The notes under the pieces: generated by a model
Databases searched by the model: none
Seen by the model: the letters and a program-made list of their open reading frames with translations, nothing else
Told to the model about the DNA's origin: nothing
Translations under genes and position numbers: made by a program
Part shown: positions 21,929 through 35,623 of the stretch, piece after piece
Position numbering within the stretch: the first letter of the stretch is position 1
How the letters are laid out: each line of letters begins with the position of its first letter
From: Syngnathus acus
Taxonomy: Eukaryota > Chordata > Actinopteri > Syngnathiformes > Syngnathidae
Assembly: GCF_901709675.1 (NCBI RefSeq)
Contig: NC_051089.1
Span: forward strand, 16,171,976 to 16,235,975
Reading direction: 5' to 3'
DNA: 64,000 bases

Positions 21929-24900
21929 CTGTCTGGTTCCGGGAGAGCCATAGACTGCATGTTTTGTGTCTCCTCTTACTCCAACACACCCGAGTCAAAT
22001 GATCAATAAGCTATCCTAGAATGTTCACTAGTTAATTACAGCACAAATATTCACACTTATGACAAAACTATCACCAAGCAGGAACTGAAATTGCTGAGCT
22101 GAACCTGCTTTGACATGAGTCAGACTGAATTTGCGCTGCTTGGACATGATTAAGGAGCGTGTAACGCTACCTTTGGTGCTTAATATTAAACAACCACCTG
22201 TAATTAAAGGTGAGAAATTAAAAAGTGACACATGTTAATAACCGTATGCTTCTAGAAGCAAGTGATAAATATAATGACAGCAAAACTATAACAACGGTCA
22301 GCAAATTTTTACTAGGTACATTTTTCAACCAGAGAGGCAAATAAACTTTCTAGATGAACTTCTGAATGTGCCTTTGCTTTTCCTAAAGCACATCATGACA
22401 TAATATTAATACAGTATACAGTAATTTATTTTGCAATATTTATGAATTGGTAGAATTCAGGCTCGGTTCAGCAACAGGTGGATTTTGTTTCCTGAAACAT
22501 CACAGCTATAAATTTAAGCAATCTGTATTGCACAAGATTTTATAGTATAAACTTAAAACACTAAATAAAAATATCTCAAAGAAACTGATGTGTTGGGGAA
22601 AAAAGTAGACATCCCCACACATTTTCAATATTTATTTGCTGTAATTCAATACAACTGAGACAAATTTTAGCCAGCTACGGTGTGACATGAAAATGCTGGA
22701 TATGCACACTTCACTTGTTAGCAAAATCTTAATCCACCAAACCATAAAAGACTGACAAGCTCATGTAAAACTCCTTTGGGCTTTGAGGGACAGACAAGAC
22801 AAATAAAAGCCCCGGGTTGAGTCGTTCAATGCCTGAAGCAATTAGGCGTGTCAGCAAACGGGTCAATAGTGAGCAAATCAGCTTCGTTCTTGACTGTCCT
22901 TAATGACCTTCATTCTGTCTGCAGTGGAACATTCTGAAGCTTGGGTTTACCTTCATGTGCTAAAAAAAAGAGCCCATGAGGTTTGTTGAAATAATTGAAA
23001 AATAGAAAATTGAAAATAATCCAGGTATTGTCGTTTATTTTACTGCATAGCGTGACTTTCACCTCAAGATGAACAGCGCAATACAGATCTGCACTGAGCT
23101 GAATATTTTAATTTAATTAATGCTTTAATTAACGTACAATTTGCACACTCATTTTGTTAATGATGTTGTGGTCTTACTGATTGATTATAGCCCCGGAAGC
23201 ACGAAATAAAAGTACAATTTGATTGAAAGTAAGACTAATCACCAGTCAGTGCATGTAGTCAGTGTTATTCAAAACAAAATTTCTAAATATCAAGCCAGGA
23301 GAGCAGAAAATGAATTACATCTCCTACTTGGATGTATTATTACATACACGCTCGATGATACAAAACCCCAAACATTTGGTGCTCAAGCACTTTTGTATGC
23401 CAATGTAGAAAACTGTGAAAAATGAGTGTCTTTTGAAATTATGCTCGCGGCCAAAATTTTATTTAAACCTAACAAACGACCTGAGAGCACCAAGGAAGTT
23501 GTTTGGAAATTAATCATGATGCAAAACATGTTATTTTACTTCTGTGTTTGATATGAATGCTGCTATTATTGAGTATCGTGAATGAAAATGTATTTTATCC
23601 ATTGCACTTAATCACACAACTAAATGTATTCTGACTACTCTAACCTTCATTTCCAGGTAGCCTACTAACCAGCAAAAGTTGTTTGCAGTAAATTGCACAT
23701 ACTATTTCTGATATTTGTATGAGAATGTTTTAATATAAACATTGTACATCGCTACTCACGTCCCCAAAGCAACATTAAGGACATTAAGGACAAATTGAGT
23801 AGAATCAAAAGCGTTTTGCTATAAACATGAAGTCCATATAATGAATCCAATCCAAAAGTTGCCTCTTAAATTTACACATTTCATTTTGAGCTGCACCTCA
23901 TTTATTCATTTGTTTATTTGTTTTGGGGTGGGGGATTATAAACATGGAAACATTCGTGGCTGGGCCCCACTCTACCTTTTATGCAAGAACCACACGTGAG
24001 GGCAAACCCTTTTTACCTCTTGCAAGCGGAGAAAGCCATCATCACCCTGTGTGGTACAGAGGTGCTTTAAAGTAGTCTGACTTTCGCCTATTGCAAGGGA
24101 CTATTTATTGAGTGAACAGGTTTTGGGAGTCACCTCTGCAAACTGCTTAATCAATGCTCTTTGTTTCCCAAGATTGTGGAAACAGATACTAGTGGAGCCT
24201 TTTTAGATTACAAAGCAAGAATGTTTCCACATCGTTTGGAAAGTTTCAACATGTCAAGGTAAGGTGGAAGGTATTAACAAAGTTAATGATTCTAATCAAC
24301 ATTCCAACATAATCATACGATCAAAATAATGTGAACCCTAACATAGTATTTGCAGATTTTTTTTTCCCCAGTACTTTTTCACCCTAACATGGTCTTGTGC
24401 AGAGTAAACTTAAATGACAAAGATATTCAGCAATATGTGACCATCAATGGTTGTTTGTTCTCTATATGACCAAGAGGAGTGGAGCAATAGAACTTTGATG
24501 GCAGGATATATACATCATTTTGAAAGAGGTCATTTTTTTCTATAAAATGCATGCAATGACTTCTCAAACAAATAATAAAAAAAAATACTTGCTAGCAAAA
24601 GCTCTTTGCCATGGTCCATATTATTTTATGAGCAAATGTCTCTTTATCGTGCAATTACAGTGCAACAATCAAAGTACAAAACTGCTGTGCACAATGTTAG
24701 TGTAAATGTCACACTTAACTTCCTGCCGCCAGAAGATGGCAACGTTTCATCACATATGCGCCTAAGGTTACATTTTGGTGTAATGCTTCAAACTTGAACC
24801 ATGAAGATGTGGGCCGTGAGGGATGACAAACTTGTTTTGGAATATTTGATTCATCAGTTCTGTCGCAATTCAAAATGGACACTTGAGTTTGTACCTTTGC

Positions 24901-25356
24901 ACTTTGTGAACAATGAACGACACGTGTCTCTGTGTGCAGAAACAAAGCTGTTTTATTGTAGACAGGTAAAGATTGTAGTGGCTTATTTTTTTTAAAGGTA
25001 TACTGTGGTAGAAGGGAGGAACATGTCTTTTATTCCATGACTCTCTACCAACAACTGTGGCGGGAGACAATTCATCAAAGATACATAGAGAGCACGACAC
25101 AGACACATTTCAGTAATTGCTGGACAATATTTCCAGATAGCACGATTCAGTGTTTAGGAGCTTTCTATCTCATTGGAAAGCTGAATTTTAGACCTTTCTG
25201 AAGAGGCATAGCATATGTGAATGTGAGTTTCAGGGCCCAAGTATAATGTGATTTCATATAATGATTGTGCGCCACGTGGTGATTTGTGAATTCATGCAAA
25301 AAAATATATATATATTTCACTCAATGTCAAACATTTCAAGCCATGTTTTTGAATTT

Positions 25357-25407
25357 CACCACACCCAGATGTGTGTGTGACGATCATTGGGACTTTAACT
25401 TTAACTT
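25357..25407 (+). mobile_element. 3' fragment of the same SINE family as 8786-9062
   Basis: Shares tttcaccacacccaga and gtgtgtgacgatcattggga with the nested SINE and ends in the ACTTTAACTTTAACTT tandem tail that the other copy has lost. Strongly 5'-truncated. Confidence 0.6.
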
Positions 25408-28400
25408 ACCATGGTCGAATGTGGTCAAAGTAGACTTGGAACCACTTTGGAAGTCAAGTGGGCAATTACTGGACTACCAAAACAATGCGAGCGGTAGGAA
25501 ATCCGTATTGAGCATCTGTACTGAGCATATTAGAAACTCAAGAACTTACAGCTTCTTCCTCTTGCGTTAACCCAAATGTGGCAACCTGCCGCATGGCCAT
25601 TTTGTGTTTTCTTCACTCCAATATAGGCTCTGTCCATCTCCACTCTTCTTCCAAGCCACTCACATACCTGGAAGACAATGGAAGATAAGCCAAAATGTCT
25701 AAGAGGGACAATGTGTATCAGCCCATATTTCTTCAGTTGTACTCACAGTCATGCCTTCAACCACGCTTGGGCGCTGAATGTGCCTCAGCACCACCAGGGA
25801 CTCGCAGAAATATCGATACAAAATGTTCTCTTGATAGGACGTTGCAATTTGATAATTCAGTAAACTGTGTTATGTTAAAGCTCAAAACAGATTTACTGAG
25901 TCTGGTGTTTGCTAGAAGCAGTTTATCTTTTTTTTCTTTTAATATAAAATACAAGTCATTTTCCCTAGTAAATTTTGGCAGAGTAATAAACTGAATTCGA
26001 AGCGGCGAGACTGGAAACAGAAACATTTCTTTGGACATCACCATAATCCAAGAAAGATTAGAATGTGACGTCACTATCCTACATTGGGGAAATATGTGTG
26101 TATACTTTATAAAAGTGACAGGAGAGTCCATGTGGAATCGAATTTAATAAAAAATAAATAAATAAACCTCCATCCTATTAGCCGTTCTCCACTTTTCTAT
26201 ACCACTGTATCATGGATTCATTTGCATTATGCTTTAAAAAGTGGATTTAGTTACAAAACATTACAGAATTGTCCATAATATCAAAGTTGTAATAATTTTG
26301 ATGTAGTCGGAACAGTAGTCTAAAATAACACTAAGACGTTGGCAAGCAACTTTAAAATCTATAAAAATGTTGGGCTTTATCCAAGTATCAAAATTGATTG
26401 TAAAATGAGTATCGGTATATCATCCATTCCAATCAGTATCATTTGTGTACATTTATTCATATGATTTTTCATTGAGTCTTCGAGCAACACTTTTTGTGGA
26501 CGTTTTCATATGTCCATGTGCTTCATAGTAGTTTAAGGGAGAATAGCTTGAAGTTAACTGCAAAGCAAAAGCCGCAATTTGTCCTTTTGTGTTCTCTGAT
26601 TGCAAGGCCAGTGGAAAGGAAACCAAAACAATGGTAAATAAGGTTGCATTGGCTTATTTAATGGATCAAATCAAAACAAGCTCGGAGAAGGTGTCTTGAT
26701 TTCAGAGAGGCAGAGACTAAGACTAGGCAGATTACTACTATTTTGTACGTTACAACTAAAAACAACTGTCCAGGTATGTTTCCATTGAAAATAGTATGGC
26801 ATAGTTAAAAACTAAACAAGAACATTCCATTTTCACAAAACATGTTATTAAATAGGACAAGCAATTTAAAATGGCATAATCATTTTTTAACTTAAAAGTA
26901 CTTGGTATCGGTATCAGCGATACCGGCGCCGGTATTTACTTGGTATCGATCAATACCAAAATCTCAGGTATCGCACAACTCGAGTTGTGCTCGATTTTTA
27001 TTGTGTGTTTATGCATGTCTTTAGGCAAATGCATGTATAAGAAGAGTTTTAAAAAAGTTATCTCTGCACTGGCAACCAACTGGAGAGGGAACACTGCATA
27101 ATTCAACCACAAATGTGAGTCCTGTGGGCAGACAGAAGCTAAAAGGTCCCAAACTCACAACCCTTAATTACCTCAGTGACGCACAAAAGGGCCTCTGCAG
27201 GATGTCGCAGGGTTGTCGCAGAGAACTCATGAAAGTGTGTGATATTTACCAATCCAGTGAACTTCTTATGTCCTGAGGGTTCCAACGCAAAAGGGCAGAG
27301 TGAATTTTTCTCTCTCTTTATTATTACCACAATGTCATTATTCTATCTTTACACTGACAGTGTTTAGTATGTATTTCTCTCAGTTCAGAGAAGCTTGAAT
27401 ATTCATCCAAAAAGTAAAGGCAGATCAAAGCTGCTTCACCATTGCTTTAATGCGCTTGAAATATTACGCAACGTAACGCTTGAAATTGTTCAAAGAGACC
27501 ACCCACGCATGCAGCACATCTTGTGTCTTCACTGAACTTGCCAGCCTTCAAGGGACTTGGCATTGTGATTTAATGGGAGGTGATTGACAGCTTCTGCATT
27601 AATCATCTCCTCCTTTGGATGCACATGCTTTTGTCTCATCACGTTCTTCATGCAGATTGGTTTAGAAAACATAAAATAAAACCAGAGCTGCCTGGCCACG
27701 TTGTGGTACTGGCACGTTGGGGTACTTGCACGTTTGTAGTACTTACGTAAGGCAGCAACTCTTTAATATATAAAAAGCTTAAAATAACTTTTTAAGTTCA
27801 GAACAAACACCCAAACTTTCAAGATGAGATGAAATCTCTAGGTGTTTGTTCAAATCTGACCTCTATAAAAGGCCAAAAATTGTGCCCAATTCCAACAGAA
27901 AGTCAAAGCGACAGACTTCCTGTAGCACAGGGGTGTCAAACTCACTGCTGCATAACTCACTTCCTTTTGTACGTCTGAGGGTGCCCCACGTTTTTCAGTT
28001 TTTGTAGCCATAGGTCGAATGCACCAGGACAGGGCTCCAATAAACCACTCAGGGGGACGTGACACACCCATTTTTTTTTAACTTGTGTATGCCGACTTTA
28101 AAATATCAAATGTCACGCCTGATGTTTGTGCGAAAATTTTAGTTCACGTTTAGTCCCTCAAAAATGTGAGTTTTTCCAGAGAAGAATAATGAGAATTTCT
28201 ATAAGAACTATCGGGTCGTTTGCTGCTCTGGCCACGTTGGGGTTGAAGTAAATTGTGACAGATTAAGTGAAGGAGTGACAGGAGGTCTGCATGAATTTTG
28301 CCTGCAGGTTTCTACCAAGCTGTCTGAGAGAAGGTGCAAGGCTAAGTTGCAGCAATCAGGCCATCTTGTATTCCACTAATTGGAAGAGTATTGATATCAT

Positions 28401-29654
28401 CAATAACAAACGTACAGACAGAAAACAGATAATTACGATCATGGTTAGGATGGAGGAGCCGACCCCTGCTACGGTAAATGTATCTTGTCAGATATGGACA
28501 CTGCTGATTGATGCCTCAATGTAACGTAATGGCAATCAAAACAACCAGCTATTATGGAGCCTCAGAATTCCCCTCATGAGATCATAAAAGTGAATATTCA
28601 GCTCTTCTTTTAGCTACTTTTATTAAACCTAAATGTCTTTGCTGTAGTCAAAAATTGAGTCATATTTAAACATATGTGGGATGAAAAACAAATGCACTTT
28701 AGTCATATCTAGAACTGGAGTTTAAACACCTTTTGGATTCGTTTTGGATATTTTTTTTAACTGTAATTAGTACTGCAGTTATGTTACACTGCGCTGCAAT
28801 AACTCGTGAATGAAACTGCAATGAATCATTGATGGTCTTCATTGGAATAAAATACTGCACGAGAATGCCTTTTTGGCATTGTTCTTCTTTATGAGCCATG
28901 GCCCATCCACCATATATTTGATTTTTATCCAGATTATTTTGGTCCGTTTGTCATCAAAAGGCCCTTTATTTCTACTTACCACACATAGGCTCAAAAGTTA
29001 CATTTGAAATGCTAGCAAGTTAGTAACTGTTAGCGTTACGATTTCGGTAAATTTGCCCGACATTTTATCAGGATTAGAAATGCGATACGATGACATCAAT
29101 AATTTAATTTCCCCCGAGCTCCCAATCGAATTAATTGACATGAATCTAGTATGAATTGGTTTTTTCAAATGCCAACTGTCAAATGCAATTTATTTACATT
29201 AAAGACGCTGCTCTGCCAGTGAGAATCCAGCAATAATTAATATCACCCATATGTCATCAGTTTGGAATGCCAGCTGACCAGCAACTACAAATACTGTAGT
29301 GCTGCATATTTACAGGTTTCATAACAAACTGGCTTAAATGAGCTAGGGAGCAGTGCAACTAATTGACGGCATTGTATGGCTTCATAAAAGAAAGGTAACA
29401 TACATGGTTATTTTAGTTATTCATATAAAACAAACCTGTCTCAATTGTGAGGCTTCCCATTCAGTATTTAGTGCCAGTGAGCAACATCTAACAATCATTC
29501 ATATAACATATCATTTGAGTGCCAAAGGAATGCTGTGCCATTTACTTCAGGGCTAAACATGCAGATCAATTTAACAAGCACATCAGCCCTTGGCTGTAAA
29601 AGTGAAGAATGTGTTCAATTATTAGAAAGTCGGTTAGTAATGCTGAATTATTGA

Positions 29655-29765
29655 CAAGGCAAGCACCGTGGACAAGTGGTTATCACGTCTGCATCACAGT
29701 TAATTCCTGAATTCTGGGTTCTACTATTAGCTGTGGCCTTCCTGTGTCCATGTTCTCCCTATGTA
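29655..29765 (+). mobile_element. Decayed tRNA-derived SINE head
   Basis: caccgtggacaagtggttat and cctgtgtccatgttctccc align with the head and the middle (GTTTGCATGTTCTCCC) of the (GATG)n SINEs at 31273 and 42658. It is diverged and truncated. Confidence 0.45.
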
Positions 29766-31272
29766 TTAAAAAAACATTTAGTTTCAAACATTGATTTATT
29801 TACTCAAAGATTAAAATGTTCACCCAGCAGTGCCAAGTTTCAGTGCAGTTATCGGGATTTCTTAATGAACAGCTTTCAATTAGTGTGATTTAAAGTAACG
29901 TAGTGCGTCGAAGTCTTCACATGACTCACTCGGTCATATAATTGGATTCAAGAGCCTCAAGGAAAGCTACGTTCTTTTTAATTATTTTTGGGGTCTTTTT
30001 TATCACATTTCTGACACCAGAGCTGTAATGATGCACATTAATCCTGGCTTATTTCACAGACTCTGATGCAGCAATTAGTGATGAGTCACTACAGGAATTA
30101 CAAGTCCACCCTGCTGATTCTTGATTGTACGCCGGCTGATGACCAATCAAACTAATGCACGGGAAGGACATGGTGATTTATGAGTTCAAGAGCTCCAAGC
30201 TGAGAAAGGAGCTGTGATGTGATCCTCTTATGTCTCCTCATCTTCATGACGCCCTCTCTTCCTCCCAACCCCTCGATTCCCTACGTGAAAGGCAGATGCT
30301 TGGAAATGCTGAAAGTCAAAGCTCCAGGCTCGTTAAGAAATATCCAAAGAAAAGTTATTTGTGCTCAATCAGACTTTGCATGAAGCAAGGGAGTGTAACA
30401 ACACTTGTGTCTTGTTTGCCTCGGAAAACAGATCAATAAACCCTCCAGGTGGATTACCCTTAGAATTAGCTTGTACATCTACAGTGGAATGAGTTTGTAC
30501 TAGTCTTTCATAACAAAGTTCAAGAGATTCAAAATGCAATAAATTGTTACTTAATGACACAATTACATTCTTTGAAGTCATTTAAGACACCTACGGCCCC
30601 ATTTTTGTAGACAGGAGTAAAAACACGTTTTCTGTGCACCTGACAATTTGGTCACGGGAAATAGACTAGACTAGTTGACACCAGGCTCAAGTTGTGGCAC
30701 AGGTTGTGTATTACGCTTGTGGTAGATTTGGAATAGGGACAAGGTATTTCTGTTATTTGATTTGTTTCATCAAAAATTCTTCGGATTTTAATTACCCATG
30801 GAAAGGTGTTTTTTGTCCTATAATCATTACGGTTAAGCTTTGTGTTTGCTTCGTTCTCTGCCCAGGTACGATCTTCTGCCTGTCCTGACCACGAGCCTGC
30901 TTCGTCCTTGCCAACTGCGCTGACTTATCCAGCGATCCACTTCCTCTTTCCCTCCAATACAGTAAACGAGAGTACTGTGACGCATTTGGTTGTCCTGTCT
31001 GTCCCATTACAGACTGTCATTAGCATTTTTACTGGATTGTCTGTTTTTAAGGGCTCTCATTCATGTTTATTGTTTGATTCATGCTGTAACGCTGTGTGTC
31101 CACATAAAGAAACAAGGCATCTTAAGGAAAAAAAGTTTTGTGGAAAATCAGTATGCTTCAGCATTGTCCGGCTGAGTTTGCTACAATTAAGCCGAGAAAG
31201 TATTGGAAAGATTTGCATACCAAAAGCTTACTGATTTACTCCTATCTAATAATGCTTTAAATACTTTCCAAT

Positions 31273-31670
31273 ATGGCGGCTCGGTGGCGCACTCACAGCT
31301 AGGAGGGTGCGGGTTCGATTCCACCTCCGGCCCTCCCCGTGTGGAGTTTGCATGTTCTCCCCGGGCCCGCGTGGGTTTTCTCCGGGCACTCCGGTTTCCT
31401 CCCACATCCCAAAAACATGATTGGTAGGCCGATTGAGCACTCCAAATTGTCCCTAGGTGTGAGTGCGAGTGCGGATGGTTGTTTGTCTGTGTGTGCCCTG
31501 CGATTGGCTGGCAACCTGTTCAGGGTGTCCCCCGCCTACTGCCCGATGACGGCTGGGATAGGCTCCAGCACGCCCGCGACCCCCGTGGGGACTAAGCGGT
31601 ACAGAAAATGGATGGATGGATGGATGGATGGATGGATGGATGGATGGATGGATGGATGGATGGATGATGG
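31273..31670 (+). mobile_element. Full-length tRNA-derived SINE with (GATG)n tail
   Basis: A head with Pol III A-box-like (tggcgcactcacagctagg) and B-box-like (gggttcgattcc) sequence is followed by a long body and a tail of about 16 GATG units. It is bounded by a 12-bp target duplication atactttccaat (31261-31272 and 31671-31682), proving retroposition. The (GATG)n end suggests mobilisation by an RTE/Rex3-type LINE, whose 3' ends are known to be GATG repeats. Confidence 0.88.
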
Positions 31671-31831
31671 ATACTTTCCAATCAAGCTTTAGGCCCCACT
31701 ACAGCACTGAGCTAAGATGTAGGCCAAGTGTCAGGGCTTTATATTTAAGACCGGAGCAAATCCAGCTCAGCGCGTGACGTAAGTCTGCGTGCAGTCATGT
31801 TAACTGTGACTTACACGTCTGCGGACTTGAT

Positions 31832-32010
31832 GTACATTGCATTGCCAAAAGTATTTGCACCCATGCAAATAATCAGGATTAGGTGGCATTTCCATGGCCA
31901 CGGGTATATAGAATTAAACATACAAGCCTGTAGACTGTATTTACAAACACTTGTGGAAGAATGGAGCTCAGTGTATTCCAGAGTGGAAATATTTCCGGAT
32001 GCCACACATT
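31832..32010 (+). mobile_element. 5' end fragment of a Tc1-like transposon
   Basis: attgccaaaagtatttgcac, catttccatggccacgggta and gtggaagaatggagctcagt match, from memory, the left end and following region of a widespread fish Tc1/mariner family. The transposase region and the right end are missing. The next 100 bases (agtcaattttacttatatag) look like another dispersed repeat. Confidence 0.5.
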
Positions 32011-33119
32011 TCCCTCCTCTTAAATATTCCAGTCGACTGTCAATTGTCAAGTCAATTTTACTTATATAGCCCTCAATCACAAACGTGTCTCAAAGGCCTT
32101 TACATGGCCACAGTTGACAATTATTCTCAATTAATTGTATTATTGTGGAAGCATTTGAAAATGATACCAACTCACGACTAGACATGGGATATCTGGGTCT
32201 AGAAAAACCCTGCCACTTTAGCCACAGCCATGTATGCTTCTATTCAACCAGCAGGTAAACGAGCTTGTTTACGCGAACATTAATGATTAAGAGAACTACT
32301 AATATTTGATCTTATATCTATGAAGGAAATATGTGTCTGCAAGGCTCAGTCTCTGCCTACCTGTGCCGCAATCAAATTCACCAAAATGGTGTCAGACCAG
32401 CTGCCACTATTTACACGAGGAATAACGTCAAACAGACTTTCTGCCACGACATTGACATCCCGCCTGGCATATCTTCAAGGACACACCTGGAATGCCCAGC
32501 ATGGTGCTTGCCTTGTGTCTGCAAAAACAATTTGACTACGCCAGGATTTCCGCATGCACCATTTATGAAAATAGAGCCCTCAGACATAGGTCCAATCCCG
32601 TTCCTTTCTCTTAACCTCTTAACCAATCCCATTCCTTTCTCTTAATCCCCTGGGAATGCACTATAGTAGACGCGTGACGTCGTCAATGTTAGCCGCGTGC
32701 TGGTTGTGTTGTAAGCAGACTATTTTGCTCAGAGGCCGTATAAACTGGCTCTATAACAACAACATAGAGCATGTAATCGTACCAAAGTATAGAACGTCTA
32801 CTCAACCACAAGTGTCATTACAATGAAAATCAATAAATAATATTTTCATGGGTGGTTTTCCCCTATCTTTTGACAATATTCATGTCGCTCGGTGCAGAGG
32901 TGGCAGACTGTGTAGGAGTCTTGTCATCTAGGAAGGTCGGGGTCTGTCTTGGTCATACAGCCCTCAAGTTTACGGAAAATTGTGAAATGTCTTGATTCTC
33001 ATGAATGTGCATTTCTAGGGGGAAGAGACAAGATAAGAAGTAAGGTGGGGTATTGTGATTGAGCCAGTTCTGTTATACATAAGCACACTTGGGGGAGGGG
33101 GGGACTCTGGTACTACTCT

Positions 33120-33960
33120 GGTTCAAGTCCTATCTTAAGGACAGGATGTCTATGACCGAGGGTGTTCCCCAGGGGTCGATCTTGGGACCCCTACTGTTCA
33201 ATCTTTATGTGCTTCCATGAGGCCAGCTAATACACAGTAAAAAGTGTCCTACCACATCTGTGTCACTGATGCCAGGTAAACATGGGCCTGTAGAATTAGC
33301 TCTGTCACTGTATCAAACAAATCAGCGTGTGGAGGAAAAAAAAAGTCCAGCTAAACCCATTATCTGTGGCATAAAGAAACCAAATTAAAATGTTATCAGT
33401 GACCTCTTTAATGTAATAATCAAATTCGAACCCAAGAAACCTAACCCTATTGGACTCAGACCTGAATTTCTATGGCCAAACTAATAAAGTAATTTCCAAA
33501 ATAAAGTGAATAGTGTCTACCCCTGACTTTGATGGACAAATGAAACTGTACCAGTTTGTTCACTAGGCTTTCTCGACAGGCTGTAAAACAGCAGTACATC
33601 AAAAATAACTACCCTGACTACAAGCAGGAAATAGAACTATAGTATATTAGTCCAGTGCTCATGTCTTTCCACTGGCTTCTTCACTCAGAGAATAGAATTC
33701 AAAACAGCTCTACTTGTGTACAAGTCTCACGTTCTAGTGCAAATGTGCATTGCTTACACATTAGAGCCAAATGAACCTTCTCGGGCTCCGAAGAGCCAGG
33801 ACTAAAGATGGCAAGACTGTTTTTCAGCTTTATTCTGCTTAAATCTAGGACAGTCTGTCAGAAAGTTTAAAACAGCCCTCAACTTTGATCCTTTTTAAAT
33901 ACAGGCTGAAAAACTGTTTTATTTAGCTGTGCATATGACAACTGAAATTAGTTTAACAGC
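33120..33960 (+). mobile_element. Decayed LINE (L2/Rex1-like) reverse-transcriptase remnant
   Basis: At 33117-33220 a frame reads WFKSYLKDR, then [19 protein letters not shown], the conserved RT motif before the catalytic YADD block. At 33650-33900 further pieces (QRIEFKTALLVYKS, and a LINE-end-like stretch) suggest the C-terminus. The middle, including the catalytic block, is lost or unrecognisable. Whether both pieces come from one insertion is inference. Confidence 0.6.
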
Positions 33961-35106
33961 ACTCCTCATTTTTAATTAAGTAATGATTTTTTTCATGTTT
34001 TATGGAATGAATTGATGTTGACACATGGATTCCCTTGTCTTTGAATGGTTAAACTCATAAACTTTATGAATTGTCATACTAATAAAATTGCCCTTCTCTA
34101 ACAAGACAGCTCAGATGCAGCCATATTGTTACCTGTCACTGAACCCGGCATAAATTCTGAACTTAATGAAGGCTCCTTCTCTGTCAGTGTGCCCTTTTAC
34201 CATGTCTTATCCGTCCCAATCCACCTTTCCTTGACTTAAAAATTCCAATTTACCTGAAGCGTGATGCAAAATAAAGGTAACTTCATCTATTATCTAAAAC
34301 ACAAAATAGTCCAAATATTCAGCAGCTTGATTCTGATACATTGTAATGTGGCCGATATCACTTCACACTCAATGGGGTAATTGAAGGAATGTATTCCGGC
34401 ACTTTTCTCATAAATTTGTTTTGATCATTTGTTTTTCTAAATTAGCACAGAGTGCTCAAATACTTTTTCCAGACAGCATATTGCAAATCATTAAGAACAC
34501 TACTGCGCAGCAGAATAATTATAAAGAGTCAAAAAAATGATGATGATCATGGTGGGGTTTTAAAGAACATTTAACTTTCCTGAAAAATAAACTCTGATTA
34601 ATCGATAATGAACGATTAATCGCCCAGCTGTCGATGTATGTACTTTTTGTAAATGACCATTTTAAGTTGGGGTGTATTCAATGGTAAGGTAAATTGGTTT
34701 CTACTGTTGGAAACAACAACATCAATGCAATGGTTAACAAATGCTATGTGGGCACAAAGCCATGGTACTTGGTTTACGGAAAGGCAATGTCTTGTAGCAT
34801 AGTCTAATTAGAAATTAGCAGATGATGAGAAATATTAAGACCCATATTTGCTCCATAGCAACAGTAGCATGGTAACATCAGTGTTGCTGTGCGATCCAAA
34901 AAGCAAATCTCGGCAAGAATAGCAAGGGAAGTGCATTGCGTGCTTCACTTTGATGTTGTTGAGTAATCAGTTAGTGATTTGACATGTCAGATGACAAATT
35001 ATCTATAGAGTCTCAATAGTTACTATACTACTCAATTCTTCTATAATAGTAGCATCAATCCTTGCTTGTCCACTTGAGGGTCACAGGAAGAGAAGCAGCT
35101 ACAATT

Positions 35107-35398
35107 CAGAGGTGCCAAACTCATTTTTTGTCACGGGCCGCATTGTAGTCATAGTTTCATTTGGAGGGCCATTATAACTGTCAACCCAAATAAATGTATG
35201 ACGTTCTCATAATACATACAGTATAGGCTACACAACAAACTGATAAATAACTAGTTTTGAAATCTGAGACTAGTAAAAGCTGCTCAAATTAAAAAAAAAA
35301 AAAAAGACGGATGGTAATAAAATCTGCTAGCAACATCTCTATTTTTTAAAAGTGAAGACAATTTGAAATATTAGTATTGACACAAAGGCGATGCAATG
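35107..35398. mobile_element. Right-truncated copy of the GGTGTCAAACTCA hAT MITE
   Basis: Begins cagaggtgccaaactcattt and follows the same interior as the copies at 14940 and 40156, but stops near gacacaaaggcgatgcaatg and is replaced by a SINE-like sequence. Confidence 0.7.
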
Positions 35399-35403
35399 GC
35401 GAT

Positions 35404-35570
35404 GGCGGCCGTGGTCGAGCGGGTCATTCAATAACCAGAGTTGGCTCTTTAGCTGTGGCTATGTAGTTAACCACCACCAGAGTGTGAATGTGTGAATGCA
35501 TGAATAATGTATCCACTGTAAAGCGTCTTTAAGTGTCCAGAAAAGCCCTATATATAGTATATCTGATGTG

Positions 35571-35622
<52 letters not shown>
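35404..35622 (+). mobile_element. SINE-like fragment ending in (ATT)n
   Basis: ggcggccgtggtcgagcggg resembles a tRNA-like head. The 3' part tccactgtaaagcgtcttta, then agaaaagccctatatata, resembles the LINE-derived tail of common fish SINEs. It is followed by about 17 ATT repeats (35572-35622). Confidence 0.5.

Positions 35623-35623
<1 letters not shown>

Larger units (their letters stand above)
21187..31240. other. Gene-free interval between the two CART genes, left part
   Basis: AT-rich unique DNA with scattered repeats: (AATC)n at 21880-21927, a SINE 3' end at 25357-25407, a TCGGTATCGG-type repeat scrap at about 26905-26990 and a SINE-head scrap at 29655-29765. No reading frame shows a family match or exon structure. 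Confidence 0.55.

Noticed and set aside
31273-31340. tRNA gene candidate (A-box and B-box-like sequence)
   Set aside because: It is the head of a tRNA-derived SINE: no full cloverleaf could be drawn, the SINE body and GATG tail follow, and a target duplication flanks it.
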